Below are positions 8,499-17,840 of a stretch of DNA of 64,000 nt, piece after piece. The notes below the pieces were generated by a model that saw only the letters and a list, made by a program, of their open reading frames with translations, searched no databases and was not told where the DNA came from. The translations under genes and the position numbers were made by a program. Position 1 is the stretch's first letter; each line of letters begins with the position of its first letter. This DNA is from Streptomyces sp. WZ-12 (GTDB taxonomy: Bacteria; Actinomycetota; Actinomycetes; Streptomycetales; Streptomycetaceae). The stretch spans positions 4,499,001 through 4,563,000 of the forward strand of contig NZ_CP118574.1 of the NCBI RefSeq assembly GCF_028898845.1. The letters run 5' to 3'.

Positions 8499-9287
8499 AT
8501 GGAGCGTTTCAGCATGACCAAGAAGTCCGGTATGTCAGCGTTTTCGGGCAGCGCGGCGCCGGCTTCGGCGTCCTCGGCGCGGCGGCTGGCCCGCCGGCTG
8601 CCCGTCGTCGGCGGGATCGCGGCCGGCAGCGTGCTGCTGTTGGCCGGTCCGGCCTTCGCGCACGTCACCGTGCAGCCCGGCACCGCCCCCAAGGGCGGCT
8701 TCGCCACCGTCGACATCAAGGTGCCCAACGAGCGCGACAACGCCTCGACCGTGAAGGTCGAGGTCGCCCTGCCGACCGACCACCCGCTGGCCTCCGTCAT
8801 GCCGCAGCCGGTGCCGGGCTGGACGGTCGAGGTCACCAAGTCCAAGCTGCCCAAGCCGGTCGAGATGGAGGGCGAGAAGATCAACGAGGCGCCCTCGAAG
8901 ATCACTTGGACCGCGGACGGCAAGGGCATCGAGCCCGGCCAGTTCCAGCAGTTCCCGCTCTCCGTGGGCCAACTGCCGACCGACGCCGACCAGATCGCCT
9001 TCAAGGCCCTCCAGACGTACTCCGACAAGGAGGTCGTGCGCTGGATCGAGCCGACCAAGCCGGGCGGCCCGGAACCGGAGAACCCGGCTCCGGTGCTCAA
9101 GCTCACCGCGGCCGACGCCCAGGACGGCGACCAGGCTGACGGCAAGAACGGCACCAAGGGCAACACCGCGGCCGCCCCGACGTCCACCAGCGACACCACG
9201 GCCCGCGTGCTGGCCGTCGGCGGGATCGTCGTGGGCATCGTCGGCGTCGCCTTCGGCGTGCTCGCCGGCCGGCGCCGCAACGCCTGA
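8499..9287 (+). CDS. YcnI family copper-binding membrane-anchored protein (DUF1775)
   Basis: About 262 residues. An N-terminal signal peptide ends in PAFA, directly followed by His55 (AHVTV). The free N-terminal His of the mature protein is the copper ligand in characterised YcnI proteins. The DUF1775 beta-sandwich follows (to about residue 200), then an acidic/Thr-rich stalk and a C-terminal transmembrane helix with an RRR anchor, so the protein is exported and tethered outside. The start is uncertain: a 12-bp unit ATGGAGCGTTTC is repeated twice, giving ATGs at 8487, 8499 and 8514. The one at 8499 has GGAG at 6-nt spacing. A terminator-like hairpin follows the gene. Confidence 0.86.
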   Translation: MERFSMTKKSGMSAFSGSAAPASASSARRLARRLPVVGGIAAGSVLLLAGPAFAHVTVQPGTAPKGGFATVDIKVPNERDNASTVKVEVALPTDHPLASVMPQPVPGWTVEVTKSKLPKPVEMEGEKINEAPSKITWTADGKGIEPGQFQQFPLSVGQLPTDADQIAFKALQTYSDKEVVRWIEPTKPGGPEPENPAPVLKLTAADAQDGDQADGKNGTKGNTAAAPTSTSDTTARVLAVGGIVVGIVGVAFGVLAGRRRNA

Positions 9288-9308
9288 CCCGCACGCCGCG
9301 CACCGCGG

Positions 9309-9336
9309 CCGGACCGGCGCCCCCGCGCCGGTCCGG
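9309..9336 (+). terminator. Terminator hairpin after YcnI-like gene
   Basis: A perfect 12-bp GC stem (9309-9320 with 9325-9336) with a CCCC loop lies just after the stop of the YcnI-like gene. It separates that gene from the sco-ecuC unit. There is no T-run. Confidence 0.6.
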
Positions 9337-9421
9337 CACCCTTCGGCACGAACACCCCGATACGAGAAGACTCTTGACACGAACCGGCCCCAAGCAACCG
9401 ATACAACGGGACATATCCGTC

Positions 9422-10075
9422 ATGCGTAGAAGAAAACTGCTGGTGTCCGCGCTCGGCGCGGCCGCCGCCCTCGGTCTCACCCTGACCGCCTGCGGCAACG
9501 GCGACGCCGACAAGCCCGCCGCCGACGTCTCCGGGGGGACGGCCGCCAAGCCGATCGTCACCCTCGACAGCCCGATGGAGAAGCCGGACCTCACCCTCAC
9601 CGACTCCGAGGGCGCGTCCTACGACCTGCTGGAGAAGACCAAGGGCCACCCGACCCTGATCTACTTCGGCTACACCAACTGCCCGGACGTCTGCCCGACG
9701 ACGATGGCCAACATCGCGGTGGCCGTGAAGCAGTTGCCGCAGGCCGAGCGGAACGACCTGCGGGTGGTCTTCGTGACCTCCGACCCCGAGCGGGACACCC
9801 CGGCCCAGCTCAAGAAGTGGCTCGGCGGCATCAACAAGGACTTCATCGGGCTCACCGGCCCGTTCAACAAGATCCAACAGGCCGCCCGCAGCGTGAACAT
9901 CGGCATCGAGGCGCCGGTCAAGAAGAAGAACGGCGACGTGGTCTCCACCCACGGCGCCCAGGTCCTGCTCAGCTCGCCCAAGGACGACAAGATCCACTGG
10001 ATGGGCATGCAGGAAGCCACCGCCGACAACTACACCACCGCACTTCCTCAGATCATTAAGGGACAGAACCCGTGA
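9422..10075 (+). CDS. sco: Sco (SCO1/SenC) copper chaperone lipoprotein
   Basis: A 217-residue thioredoxin-fold metallochaperone. The lipobox LTAC puts the lipidated Cys at residue 24, so the protein sits on the outer face of the membrane. The copper site is the NCPDVCPTT motif (Cys87, Cys91) with His177 in STHGAQ. In Streptomyces, Sco delivers copper to cytochrome oxidase and to a radical copper oxidase needed for development (known for the S. lividans orthologue). The stop overlaps the GTG of the next gene (GTGA), so it is coupled to ecuC. The ATG at 9422 was preferred to a TTG at 9374 because it begins a normal signal peptide (MRRRKLL). Confidence 0.92.
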   Translation: MRRRKLLVSALGAAAALGLTLTACGNGDADKPAADVSGGTAAKPIVTLDSPMEKPDLTLTDSEGASYDLLEKTKGHPTLIYFGYTNCPDVCPTTMANIAVAVKQLPQAERNDLRVVFVTSDPERDTPAQLKKWLGGINKDFIGLTGPFNKIQQAARSVNIGIEAPVKKKNGDVVSTHGAQVLLSSPKDDKIHWMGMQEATADNYTTALPQIIKGQNP

Positions 10076-10551
10076 CCCGCCGCACCACCCCCCTCGCCCC
10101 CGTCAGCCGCCGGATAGCCATGGCCTCCGCGCTCGTCCTCACCACCGGCCTCGCCCTCGCGGGCTGCGGCGGCAAGGACAGCGCCCCGAGGCTCTCGGTC
10201 AGCGGCGCGTACATGCCGCAGCCGGTCACCGACCAGATGGCCGGCGCCTACTTCGTGGTCAAGAACGACGGCGGCACCGCCGACAAACTGACCTCGGTCA
10301 CCAGCGACCTGTCCAAGGACATCAGCCTCCACACGACCGACGGCAACAAGATGGAGCACGTCAACTCCCTGCCGGTGCCGGCCAACGGGGAGCTCAAGCT
10401 CAGCTCCGGCGGCAACCACGTGATGTTCATGGGCCTGACGCACAAGCCCACCGCCGGTCAGAAGGTCACCATCGAACTGCACTTCGCCACCGCCTCCCCG
10501 GTGAAGGTCGAGGTGCCGGTGAAGCCGGCCGACTACCGACCGGGGAAGTGA
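10072..10551 (+). CDS. ecuC: PCuAC-family extracytoplasmic copper chaperone lipoprotein
   Basis: A 159-residue PCuAC domain protein. The lipobox LALAGC gives a lipidated Cys32. Copper(I) ligands of the family are present: His87, Met94, His116 and Met118 (M-x21-H-x-M spacing exact). The protein passes Cu(I) to Sco in the S. lividans system; the gene order here (sco, ecuC, copC-copD, DyP) matches that cluster from memory. Translation starts at a GTG overlapping the sco stop by 4 nt. Confidence 0.9.
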   Translation: MTRRTTPLAPVSRRIAMASALVLTTGLALAGCGGKDSAPRLSVSGAYMPQPVTDQMAGAYFVVKNDGGTADKLTSVTSDLSKDISLHTTDGNKMEHVNSLPVPANGELKLSSGGNHVMFMGLTHKPTAGQKVTIELHFATASPVKVEVPVKPADYRPGK

Positions 10552-10624
10552 CGGCCGCGGCACCGCCGCGGACGCCGTGACGCAGCGGGCCGGACGGCGG
10601 CCCCAGTGAAGGAGACGGACACTC

Positions 10625-12652
10625 ATGCCAACGGGAAGGGGAGCGCGCACCATGGCCCTCACCGGCTTCCGACCGCGGCGGCTGCTGGTCGTCGTGGCGA
10701 CGCTGTTCTGCGCACTGGTCGCGGGCGTCGCCCCGGCCAGCGCGCACGCCGCGCTGACCGGCAGCGACCCCGCGCCGGGAGCGGTGGTGGCACACGCCCC
10801 CGAGCAGGTCGCGCTCACCTTCTCCGAGGGCGTGGCGATGGGCAACGACTCGCTGCGCGTGCTGAATCCGCAGGGCAAGCGGGTGGACCGCGGCAAGCTG
10901 CGCGACCTGTGCAGCGGCAGCACCGTCAAGTACGGGGCCGGGCTGCCGCCGGGGCTGCCCAACGGGACGTACACCGTCGCCTGGCAGGCGATCTCGGCGG
11001 ACAGCCACCCGGTCTCCGGCGCCTTCACCTTCTCCATCGGGGCGCCGTCCAAGACCGCCGCCGCCGTTCCCCAAGAGCAGGTCGGCGGCGGCCTGGTGGG
11101 CGCGCTCTACCAGGTCGGCCGCTACCTCTCCTACGCCGGTTTCGTGCTGCTGGTCGGCGGCTCGGCGTTCGTGCTGGCCTGCCGGCCGGCCGCCTCCCGG
11201 GTGCGGTCGGTGCAGCGGCTGGTCGCCTGGGGGTGGGCGCTGCTGACCGGCGCCACGCTGGCGCTGCTGTTGCTGCGCGCCCCGTACACCGGGTCCGGGA
11301 AGCTGGCCGACGTCCTCGATCTCGGCGGCCTCCAGGGGGCGCTGCTGACCAAGCCGGGCGCGGCGCTGCTCTGCCGGCTGCTGCTGCTCGCCGCGGCGGC
11401 GCTGTTCGTGGCGGTGCTCTTCGGCGCGTACGCCAAGGCGCACGCGCCGGCCGCCGACGGGCCGGAGCGGCCCAACGGCTCCGACGGGCCCGCCGGTTCC
11501 GATGACTCCGGCGGCGCCGAGGACGGCGCCGAGCGGCGCGCGGACCTGACCTTGGGGCTCGGCATCGGCGGGGCGGTGGTCGCCGTCGGCCTCGCCACCA
11601 CCTGGGCGATCGCCGAGCACGCCTCGACCGGGCTCCAGCCCTTCGTGGCGATGCCCGTCGACGTGCTGCACCTGCTCGCGGTCGCCGCCTGGCTCGGCGG
11701 GCTGGCGGCCCTGCTGGTGTCCCTCTACTGGGGCCCGGCGATCGAGCGGGCCGCCGTCCGCCGGTTCTCCCGGCTCGCCTTCGGCTCCGTCCTGGCGCTG
11801 GTCGCCACCGGCATCTACCAGTCCTGGCGGCAGGTCGGCACCTGGCGCGCGCTGGTCGACACCTCCTACGGGCAGTTGCTACTGGTCAAGGTGGGGTTGG
11901 TGGTGGTCATGGTGGCCGTCGCGGGGCTGTCCCGACGGTGGACGGGGCGCCTGGCGGACACGGCCGGGCAGACCGACCCGGCGCAGGCGGCGGACTCCGC
12001 GGAACCGGCGCCCGAGCCCGCCACCGTCCCCGCCGGCGGCGCCGCTTCCGGAGACTCCGACGGCGCCGCCCTCGACCCGGTGCGCGCCGCCCAACTGGCC
12101 CGCCAACGGGACGCGTTGGCCACCGCCCGCAAGAAGCGGGTCCGGGACGCCGACCCGGTGCGGCACGGGCTGCGCCGCTCCGTCCTGGCCGAGGCCACCA
12201 TCGCGGTGCTACTGCTCGGGGTGACCACCGCCCTGACCACCACCGAGCCGGCCCGCACCGAGGAGGCCGTGCAGGCCGCCCGGGCCGGGCAGTCCCCCGA
12301 CGCCAACCAACCGCGGGTGCTGACCGTCCCGTTCGACACCGGCGGCCCGGGCGGCAAGGGCACCGCCCGCCTCGACCTCGACCCCGGGCACAGCGGCGGC
12401 GGCAACGAGCTGCGGCTGCGGATCGCCGACCCGTCGGGGAAGGTCCGGGACGTGCCCGAGGTGAAGGTCTCCTTCACGCTCGCCGCCAAGAAGCTGGGGC
12501 CGCTCCCGGTCGCGCTCCGGCACAGCGGGACCGGCCACTGGACCGCCAGCGGCGTCCAACTCCCGGTCCCCGGGCGGTGGGAGCTCTCGCTGCTCGTCCG
12601 GACCTCCGACATCGACCAGGTGACCGAGACCAGAAACGTGACAATCAACTGA
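10625..12652 (+). CDS. CopC-CopD fusion copper resistance/uptake protein
   Basis: 675 residues. The signal peptide ends PASA, giving His41 as the mature N-terminus (HAALTGSDP), the classic CopC copper ligand; a second CopC His lies in SADSHPVSG. The CopC domain runs to about residue 140, followed by a CopD-type bundle of about eight transmembrane helices (about 155-475) and an extra C-terminal beta-rich exported domain (about 560-675). Long charged loops join the parts. The role is copper binding outside and movement across the membrane. A start at 10652 (GGGGAG, 8 nt) is an alternative. The stop overlaps the ATG of the DyP gene (TGATG). Confidence 0.9.
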   Translation: MPTGRGARTMALTGFRPRRLLVVVATLFCALVAGVAPASAHAALTGSDPAPGAVVAHAPEQVALTFSEGVAMGNDSLRVLNPQGKRVDRGKLRDLCSGSTVKYGAGLPPGLPNGTYTVAWQAISADSHPVSGAFTFSIGAPSKTAAAVPQEQVGGGLVGALYQVGRYLSYAGFVLLVGGSAFVLACRPAASRVRSVQRLVAWGWALLTGATLALLLLRAPYTGSGKLADVLDLGGLQGALLTKPGAALLCRLLLLAAAALFVAVLFGAYAKAHAPAADGPERPNGSDGPAGSDDSGGAEDGAERRADLTLGLGIGGAVVAVGLATTWAIAEHASTGLQPFVAMPVDVLHLLAVAAWLGGLAALLVSLYWGPAIERAAVRRFSRLAFGSVLALVATGIYQSWRQVGTWRALVDTSYGQLLLVKVGLVVVMVAVAGLSRRWTGRLADTAGQTDPAQAADSAEPAPEPATVPAGGAASGDSDGAALDPVRAAQLARQRDALATARKKRVRDADPVRHGLRRSVLAEATIAVLLLGVTTALTTTEPARTEEAVQAARAGQSPDANQPRVLTVPFDTGGPGGKGTARLDLDPGHSGGGNELRLRIADPSGKVRDVPEVKVSFTLAAKKLGPLPVALRHSGTGHWTASGVQLPVPGRWELSLLVRTSDIDQVTETRNVTIN

Positions 12653-13971
12653 TGAGCAAGCAGCAGGACGTCAAGGACACCCCGCAGGACGACGCCCGCA
12701 CCCCTGACGGGCCATCCTCCGCGGACGGCGCCACCGTGGAGCTGTCCCGCCGCCGCCTCCTGGGGACCGTCGGCGCGGCCGGCGCGACCGGGCTGGTCCT
12801 CGGCGGGGCCGGCGGCGCCCTCGGCGTCTCGGCCGCGCGGGCCGCGGGCGATGCCCCGCAGGCGCTGACCACGATCGGGGCGACCGCGGTGCCGTTCCGG
12901 GCCTCGGGCGCCAGGCAGCAGGCGGGCATCACCACTCCGCTCCAGGCCCGCGGCCATCTCGTCGCCTTCGACCTGGCGCCCGGCGCCGGCCGCAAGGAGG
13001 CCGCCGCGCTGCTGCGCCGCTGGACGCGCACCGCGCAGGAGTTGATGGCCGGGCGCACCCCGGCCGCCGACACCGATGTGGCGCTGGACGCCGGCCCGTC
13101 CTCGCTGACCGTCACCTTCGGCCTGGGCCACAGTTTCTTCGACCGGACCGGCCTGACCGGGCGCCGCCCGGTCCAACTCGACCCGCTGCCGAACTTCTCC
13201 GCCGACGCCCTCGACCCCAAGCGCAGCGACGGCGACCTGTGGGTCCAGATCGGCGCCGACGACGCGCTGGTCGCCTTCCACGCGCTGCGCGCGCTCCAGA
13301 AGGAGGCGGCGGACACCGCCCGGCTCCGGTGGCAGATGAACGGCTTCAACCGCACCCCGGGCGCCACCGCGCACCCGATGACCGCCCGCAACCTCATGGG
13401 CCAGATCGACGGCACCAACAACCCCAAGCCGTCCCAACCGGACTTCGACCGGCGGATCTTCGTCGGCGCGGAGACCCAACAGGAGTGGATGCGTGGCGGT
13501 TCGTACGCGGTGGTGCGCCGCATCCGGATGCTGCTGGACGACTGGGAGAAGCGCTCCCGCACCGAGCAGGAGCGGGTCATAGGCCGGCGCAAGGACAACG
13601 GCGCCCCGCTGACCGGCGGCACCGAGACCACCCCGATGAAGCTGGACGCCACCGGCTCCGACGGGCTGCCGGTGATCCCCGCCAACGCGCACGCCCGGAT
13701 CGCCGCCCCCGAGGCCAACCAGGGCTCGGCGATGCTGCGCCGCCCGTTCTCCTTCCACGACGGCTTCCGCGACGACGGCGCCCCGGACGCCGGGCTGCTC
13801 TTCGTCTGCTGGCAGGCCGACCCGCTGCGCGCCTTCACCCAGATCCAGCGGAAGCTGGACCGCGGCGACGCGCTCTCGCCGTTCCTGCGGCACGAGGCCA
13901 GCGGCCTGTACGCGGTGCCGCCGGCCCCGCCGGAGGGCGACTACGTGGCCCAGTCGCTGCTGGAGGGCTGA
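12652..13971 (+). CDS. dtpA: Tat-exported DyP-type haem peroxidase
   Basis: 439 residues. A twin-arginine signal (SRRRLLGTVG) lies at about residues 30-60. Haem peroxidase motifs are GQIDGTNN (the GxxDG motif, distal Asp253) and NAHARIAAP (region of the proximal haem His). DyP peroxidases use hydrogen peroxide to oxidise bulky substrates. The S. lividans orthologue DtpA is needed for maturation of the copper oxidase GlxA and for morphogenesis, which explains its place at the end of a copper operon. Its ATG overlaps the CopC-CopD stop by one base. An EfeB (iron uptake) role is the alternative, but no efeU/efeO genes are adjacent. Confidence 0.92.
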   Translation: MSKQQDVKDTPQDDARTPDGPSSADGATVELSRRRLLGTVGAAGATGLVLGGAGGALGVSAARAAGDAPQALTTIGATAVPFRASGARQQAGITTPLQARGHLVAFDLAPGAGRKEAAALLRRWTRTAQELMAGRTPAADTDVALDAGPSSLTVTFGLGHSFFDRTGLTGRRPVQLDPLPNFSADALDPKRSDGDLWVQIGADDALVAFHALRALQKEAADTARLRWQMNGFNRTPGATAHPMTARNLMGQIDGTNNPKPSQPDFDRRIFVGAETQQEWMRGGSYAVVRRIRMLLDDWEKRSRTEQERVIGRRKDNGAPLTGGTETTPMKLDATGSDGLPVIPANAHARIAAPEANQGSAMLRRPFSFHDGFRDDGAPDAGLLFVCWQADPLRAFTQIQRKLDRGDALSPFLRHEASGLYAVPPAPPEGDYVAQSLLEG

Positions 13972-14078
13972 CCGCTTCGTGGGACGCGTCCGCCGGCCCC
14001 CCGTCGGCTCGGTATCGTGACAGGACAGGGCGGAAGACGGCGGGGCGCTCCCGCAGGCACATGAGGGAGTCCACTTCC

Positions 14079-15005
14079 ATGTCGGCCAGTCGCTATACCT
14101 ATCTCGGTCCCGCGGGCACCTTCACGGAGGCGGCGCTGCGCACCCTCCCCGAGGCGGCGACCCGGGAACTGGTGCCGATGGTGTCGGTCCCGGCCGCGCT
14201 GGACGCGGTGCGCGCCGGCGAGGCCGCCGCCGCGCTGGTGCCGATCGAGAACTCCGTCGAGGGCGGGGTGACCACCACCCTCGACGAACTGGCCTCCGGC
14301 GAACCGCTGATGATCTACCGCGAGGTGCTGCTGCCGATCGCCTTCGCCCTCCTGGTGCGCCCGGGCACCGAGCTGACCGACGTGAAGACGGTGACCGGGC
14401 ACCCGGTCGCCCAGCCCCAGGTCCGCCGGTGGCTGGCGGCCCAACTCCCGGACGCGGTCTGGGAGTCGGCGGCCTCCAACGCCGACGGCGCGCGGCTGGT
14501 GCAGGAGGGCCGCTACGACGGCGCGTTCGCCGGCGAGTTCGCGGCCGCGACGTACGGGCTGACGCCGCTGGTCACCGACATCCACGACGCGCAGAACGCC
14601 GCCACCCGCTTCGTCCTGGTCGGCCGCCCGGCCCGGCCCGCGGCGCCCACCGGCGCGGACAAGACCTCAGTCGTGCTGTGGCTGGCCTCCGACCACCCCG
14701 GTGCGCTGCTGGAGCTGCTCCAGGAGTACGCGGTCCGCGGCGTGAACATGATGCGGATCGAGTCCCGGCCGACCGGCGAGGGCATCGGCCGCTACTGCTT
14801 CTCGGTCGACTGCGAGGGGCACGTCACCGACCGCCGGGTGGGCGAGGTGCTGATGGGCCTCAAGCGGGTCTGCCGCGAGGTGCGGTTCCTCGGCTCGTAC
14901 CCGCGGGCCGACGAGGTGAGCGCGAGCGTCCGGCCGCAGGTGACCGACGCCGCGTTCACCGAGGCGTCGGACTGGCTGACGCGCTGCCTGGACGGCCGGG
15001 GCTGA
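14079..15005 (+). CDS. pheA: Prephenate dehydratase
   Basis: A 308-residue monofunctional prephenate dehydratase, converting prephenate to phenylpyruvate in phenylalanine synthesis. The N-terminal catalytic domain (YLGPAGTFTEAAL, PIENSVEGGV) ends with the ATRFVLVG motif carrying the essential Thr. The C-terminal ACT domain (GALLELLQEYAVRGVNM, ESRPTG) senses phenylalanine. The ATG at 14079 follows GGAG by 9 nt; an in-frame ATG 18 bp upstream has no such site. It is followed by the 724-bp gap that holds the DnaA-box cluster. Confidence 0.95.
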   Translation: MSASRYTYLGPAGTFTEAALRTLPEAATRELVPMVSVPAALDAVRAGEAAAALVPIENSVEGGVTTTLDELASGEPLMIYREVLLPIAFALLVRPGTELTDVKTVTGHPVAQPQVRRWLAAQLPDAVWESAASNADGARLVQEGRYDGAFAGEFAAATYGLTPLVTDIHDAQNAATRFVLVGRPARPAAPTGADKTSVVLWLASDHPGALLELLQEYAVRGVNMMRIESRPTGEGIGRYCFSVDCEGHVTDRRVGEVLMGLKRVCREVRFLGSYPRADEVSASVRPQVTDAAFTEASDWLTRCLDGRG

Positions 15006-15729
15006 GCCGGTCCGCCCCCTACCGCCCGCGTTACGGGCTGTGACCTGCGCCTTCGGTGGGACCGGAGGCGCCGTTCCGAGGTGCCCTCCGACCGCCCCTG
15101 TGGTTGTCCACAAAGTTATCCACAGGCCCGCTTCTCGACCTGTGGGTAAGTCGACATGGGAGTCGGACAGAGTCGACATATCCCCCTAGTGACCCCACAT
15201 GTGTCCACAGTTACCCACAGTGGACCACTGGGGCGCGCGTCAGCACAATTCCCGCGATCAATCCTTTAGGGCGAGGTAATCCCACACGAAAGAGTGCGTG
15301 AACAGGGTTTGGACGAAGAATCCATAGCGAGCATTTCGGGTGCAGAATGATCAATTCCGGCTTCCACAGATCTCACACACAGCCTGTGGATAAGAATCCG
15401 CCAACCCCTCACCCCTGTGGACAACCCGGGGGATAACCTGGGCGCAACCGCGGCGACGGGGCGCCGACCCCAAGGGAATCCATGCCGCGAATGCCCTTTT
15501 CGCGGTATGAACCGGGAATTCCGCAGGGCCTCACGAAGCGTCACGACAACCGCCGCGACAACCCTCATGACCACCGCCCGCGAACGCCCCGCCGAGTCGA
15601 TTCCTCCTCGCCGCCACCGCACTCCCTCCTCGCTTCCCCACCATGGAATAAATAACCGCAAAACGGGCAAAAAGCCGCATCCGCGAATAGCGCTTCGAGG
15701 GGCGCTCCCGTCCCCGGTAGCCTGGTGGG
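15006..15729. other. pheA-serS intergenic region
   Basis: A 724-bp gene-free stretch, the longest in the window apart from the intron. The left half carries the DnaA boxes and several TGTGG/CCACA repeats. The right half (about 15430-15720) is less GC-rich and has no convincing ORF. Just before the serS GTG is TAGCCT about 6 bp upstream, consistent with a leaderless serS transcript. Confidence 0.6.
15104..15424. promoter_or_regulatory. Cluster of seven DnaA boxes outside oriC
   Basis: Within 321 bp of the pheA-serS gap there are four exact TTRTCCACA boxes: TTGTCCACA 15104-15112 (+), TTATCCACA 15116-15124 (+), TTATCCACA 15385-15393 (-) and TTGTCCACA 15416-15424 (-). There are also two TTACCCACA boxes (15141-15149 -, 15211-15219 +) and one GTGTCCACA (15201-15209 +). 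The Streptomyces DnaA consensus is TTGTCCACA. There is no dnaA or dnaN beside it, so this is not oriC. A DnaA-titrating cluster near oriC (D78) is known in S. coelicolor; this may be its counterpart. Confidence 0.85.
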
Positions 15730-17019
15730 GTGATTGACCTTCGCCTGCTTCGTGAGGACCCCGACCGTGTGCGCGCCTCCCAGCGCGCCCGTGGAGAGGA
15801 CGTCGAGCTCGTCGACGCGCTCCTCTCCGCCGACGAGCGGCGCAGGTCGTCCGGCGTGCGCTTCGACGAGCTGCGCTCCGAGCAGAAGGCGCTCGGCAAG
15901 CTCATCCCCAAGGCCGCCGGCGAGGAGAAGGCCGAGCTGCTGAAGAAGGCCGGCGAGCTCGCCGCCGCCGTCAAGGCCGCCGACGCCGAGCAGGACGAGG
16001 CCAAGGAAGAGACCCAGGCGCTGCTGCGGAAGCTGGGCAACATCGTCCACCCCGACGTCCCGGTGGGCGGCGAGGAGGACTTCACGGTCCTGGAGACGCA
16101 CGGCACCCTCCGCGACTTCGCCGCCGAGGGCTTCACGCCCAAGGACCACCTGGAGATCGGCGAACTGCTCAGCGCCATCGACGTCGAGCGCGGCGCCAAG
16201 GTCTCCGGCTCGCGCTTCTACTACCTCACCGGCGTCGGCGCCCTGCTGGAGCTCGCGCTGGTCAACGCCGCCATCGCGCAGGCCACCGCCGCCGGCTTCA
16301 CGCCGATGCTGACGCCCGCCCTGGTCCGCCCGCGCGCCATGGAGGGCACCGGCTTCCTCGGCCAGGCCGCCGAGAACGTCTACCACCTGGAGCGCGACGA
16401 CTACTACCTCGTCGGCACCTCCGAGGTCCCGCTCGCCGCGTACCACATGGACGAGATCGTCGACGCCGGGCAACTGCCGCTGCGCTACGCCGGTTTCTCG
16501 CCGTGCTTCCGCCGCGAGGCCGGCACCTACGGCAAGGACACCCGCGGCATCTTCCGGGTCCACCAGTTCGACAAGGTGGAGATGTTCTCCTACGTCGCGC
16601 CGGAGGACGCCGAGGCCGAGCACCAGCGGCTGCTGGAGTGGGAGAAGCAGTGGCTGACCTCCCTGGAGCTGCCGTTCCAGGTGATCGACGTCGCCACCGG
16701 CGACCTGGGCGCCTCCGCCTCCCGCAAGTTCGACTGCGAGGCGTGGATCCCGACCCAGGGCAAGTACCGCGAGCTGACCTCGGCGTCCAACTGCAACGAG
16801 TTCCAGGCCCGCCGCCTGTCGGTGCGGATGCGGGAGACCGACGACGGCAAGCCGAAGGTCCGCCCGCTGGCCACGCTCAACGGCACGCTCTGCGCCGTCC
16901 CGCGGACCATCGTGGCGCTCTTCGAGAACCACCAGCAGCCCGACGGCTCGGTCCGCGTCCCCGAGGTGCTCCGCCCCTACCTGGGCGGCCGTGAGGTCCT
17001 GGAGCCCGTCGCCAAGTGA
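15730..17019 (+). CDS. serS: Seryl-tRNA synthetase
   Basis: A 429-residue class II aminoacyl-tRNA synthetase that charges tRNA-Ser and tRNA-Sec with serine. An N-terminal antiparallel coiled-coil arm (about residues 25-105, rich in Lys/Glu/Ala) grips the tRNA extra arm. The catalytic core shows motif 2 ([15 protein letters not shown]) and motif 3 ([19 protein letters not shown]). Its GTG start has no ribosome site but a TAnnnT hexamer 6 nt upstream, suggesting a leaderless mRNA. The stop overlaps the GTG of the HAD gene, so the pair is translationally coupled. Confidence 0.96.
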   Translation: MIDLRLLREDPDRVRASQRARGEDVELVDALLSADERRRSSGVRFDELRSEQKALGKLIPKAAGEEKAELLKKAGELAAAVKAADAEQDEAKEETQALLRKLGNIVHPDVPVGGEEDFTVLETHGTLRDFAAEGFTPKDHLEIGELLSAIDVERGAKVSGSRFYYLTGVGALLELALVNAAIAQATAAGFTPMLTPALVRPRAMEGTGFLGQAAENVYHLERDDYYLVGTSEVPLAAYHMDEIVDAGQLPLRYAGFSPCFRREAGTYGKDTRGIFRVHQFDKVEMFSYVAPEDAEAEHQRLLEWEKQWLTSLELPFQVIDVATGDLGASASRKFDCEAWIPTQGKYRELTSASNCNEFQARRLSVRMRETDDGKPKVRPLATLNGTLCAVPRTIVALFENHQQPDGSVRVPEVLRPYLGGREVLEPVAK

Positions 17020-17840
17020 ATCCCTCAGCCCCGGCGGGGTCGCCGCTGCCGTACCAGCTCATCGCGACGGACCTCGACGGGACGCTGCTGCGCCACGACG
17101 AGACCGTCTCCGAGCGCACCCGTGAGGCGCTCGCCGCGGCCACCGCGGCGGGCGCGGCGCACATCGTCGTCACCGGCCGGGCGGTGCCCTGGACCCGGCA
17201 CATCCTCGACGCCCTGGACTACCGGGGCCTGGCGGTGTGCGGGCAGGGCGCGCAGGTCTACCACGCCGGCGAGCAGCGGCTGTTGACCTCGGTGACCCTG
17301 GACCGCCAGCTCGCCGGCCTCGCGCTGTCCAAGATCGAGGCCGAGGTCGGCCCGCTCCACCTGGCCGCGAGCCGGGACGGCCTGGCCGGCGAGGTGCTGG
17401 TCACCCCCGGCTACGAGGTCCAGGAGGGCCCGCTGCCGCACCTCCCGGTCGACGACCCGGGCGAGCTGTGGGCCGCGCCGCTCAACAAGGTCTACCTCCA
17501 GCACCCGACCCTGGACGACGACGCGCTGGCCGCGGCCGCCCGGCAGGTCGCCGGCGACCTGGTCGGCGTCATGGTCGCCGGGCCCCGGATCGTCGAGCTG
17601 CTGCCGCTGGGCCTGACCAAGGCCACCGGCCTCTCGCTGGCCGCCCGCCGCCTGGGCGTCACGGCGAGGGACACCATCGCCTTCGGCGACATGCCCAACG
17701 ACATCCCGATGTTCGGCTGGGCCGCGCACGGCGTGGCGATGGCCGACGCCCACGACGAACTCAAGGCCGTCGCCGACGAGATCACCGCCTCCAACGAGGA
17801 CGACGGCATCGCCGTGGTCCTGGAGCGGCTCTACTCCTGA
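17016..17840 (+). CDS. HAD superfamily hydrolase, Cof/IIB type
   Basis: A 274-residue haloacid-dehalogenase-type phosphatase. Motif I DLDGTLLR carries the nucleophile Asp, motif II is VVTGRA, motif III is the Lys in LGLTKATG, and motif IV is [11 protein letters not shown]. The IIB cap lies between residues about 85 and 185. It probably hydrolyses a sugar or nucleotide phosphate; the substrate is not predictable. It is coupled to serS through a GTGA overlap. A second, related Cof-type HAD is encoded at 47956-48900. Its 3' end overlaps the convergent rhomboid-like gene by 10 bp. Confidence 0.92.
   Translation: MNPSAPAGSPLPYQLIATDLDGTLLRHDETVSERTREALAAATAAGAAHIVVTGRAVPWTRHILDALDYRGLAVCGQGAQVYHAGEQRLLTSVTLDRQLAGLALSKIEAEVGPLHLAASRDGLAGEVLVTPGYEVQEGPLPHLPVDDPGELWAAPLNKVYLQHPTLDDDALAAAARQVAGDLVGVMVAGPRIVELLPLGLTKATGLSLAARRLGVTARDTIAFGDMPNDIPMFGWAAHGVAMADAHDELKAVADEITASNEDDGIAVVLERLYS

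Noticed and set aside
15104..15424. The replication origin itself
   Set aside because: There are no dnaA or dnaN neighbours and only seven boxes, against about 19 in Streptomyces oriC.
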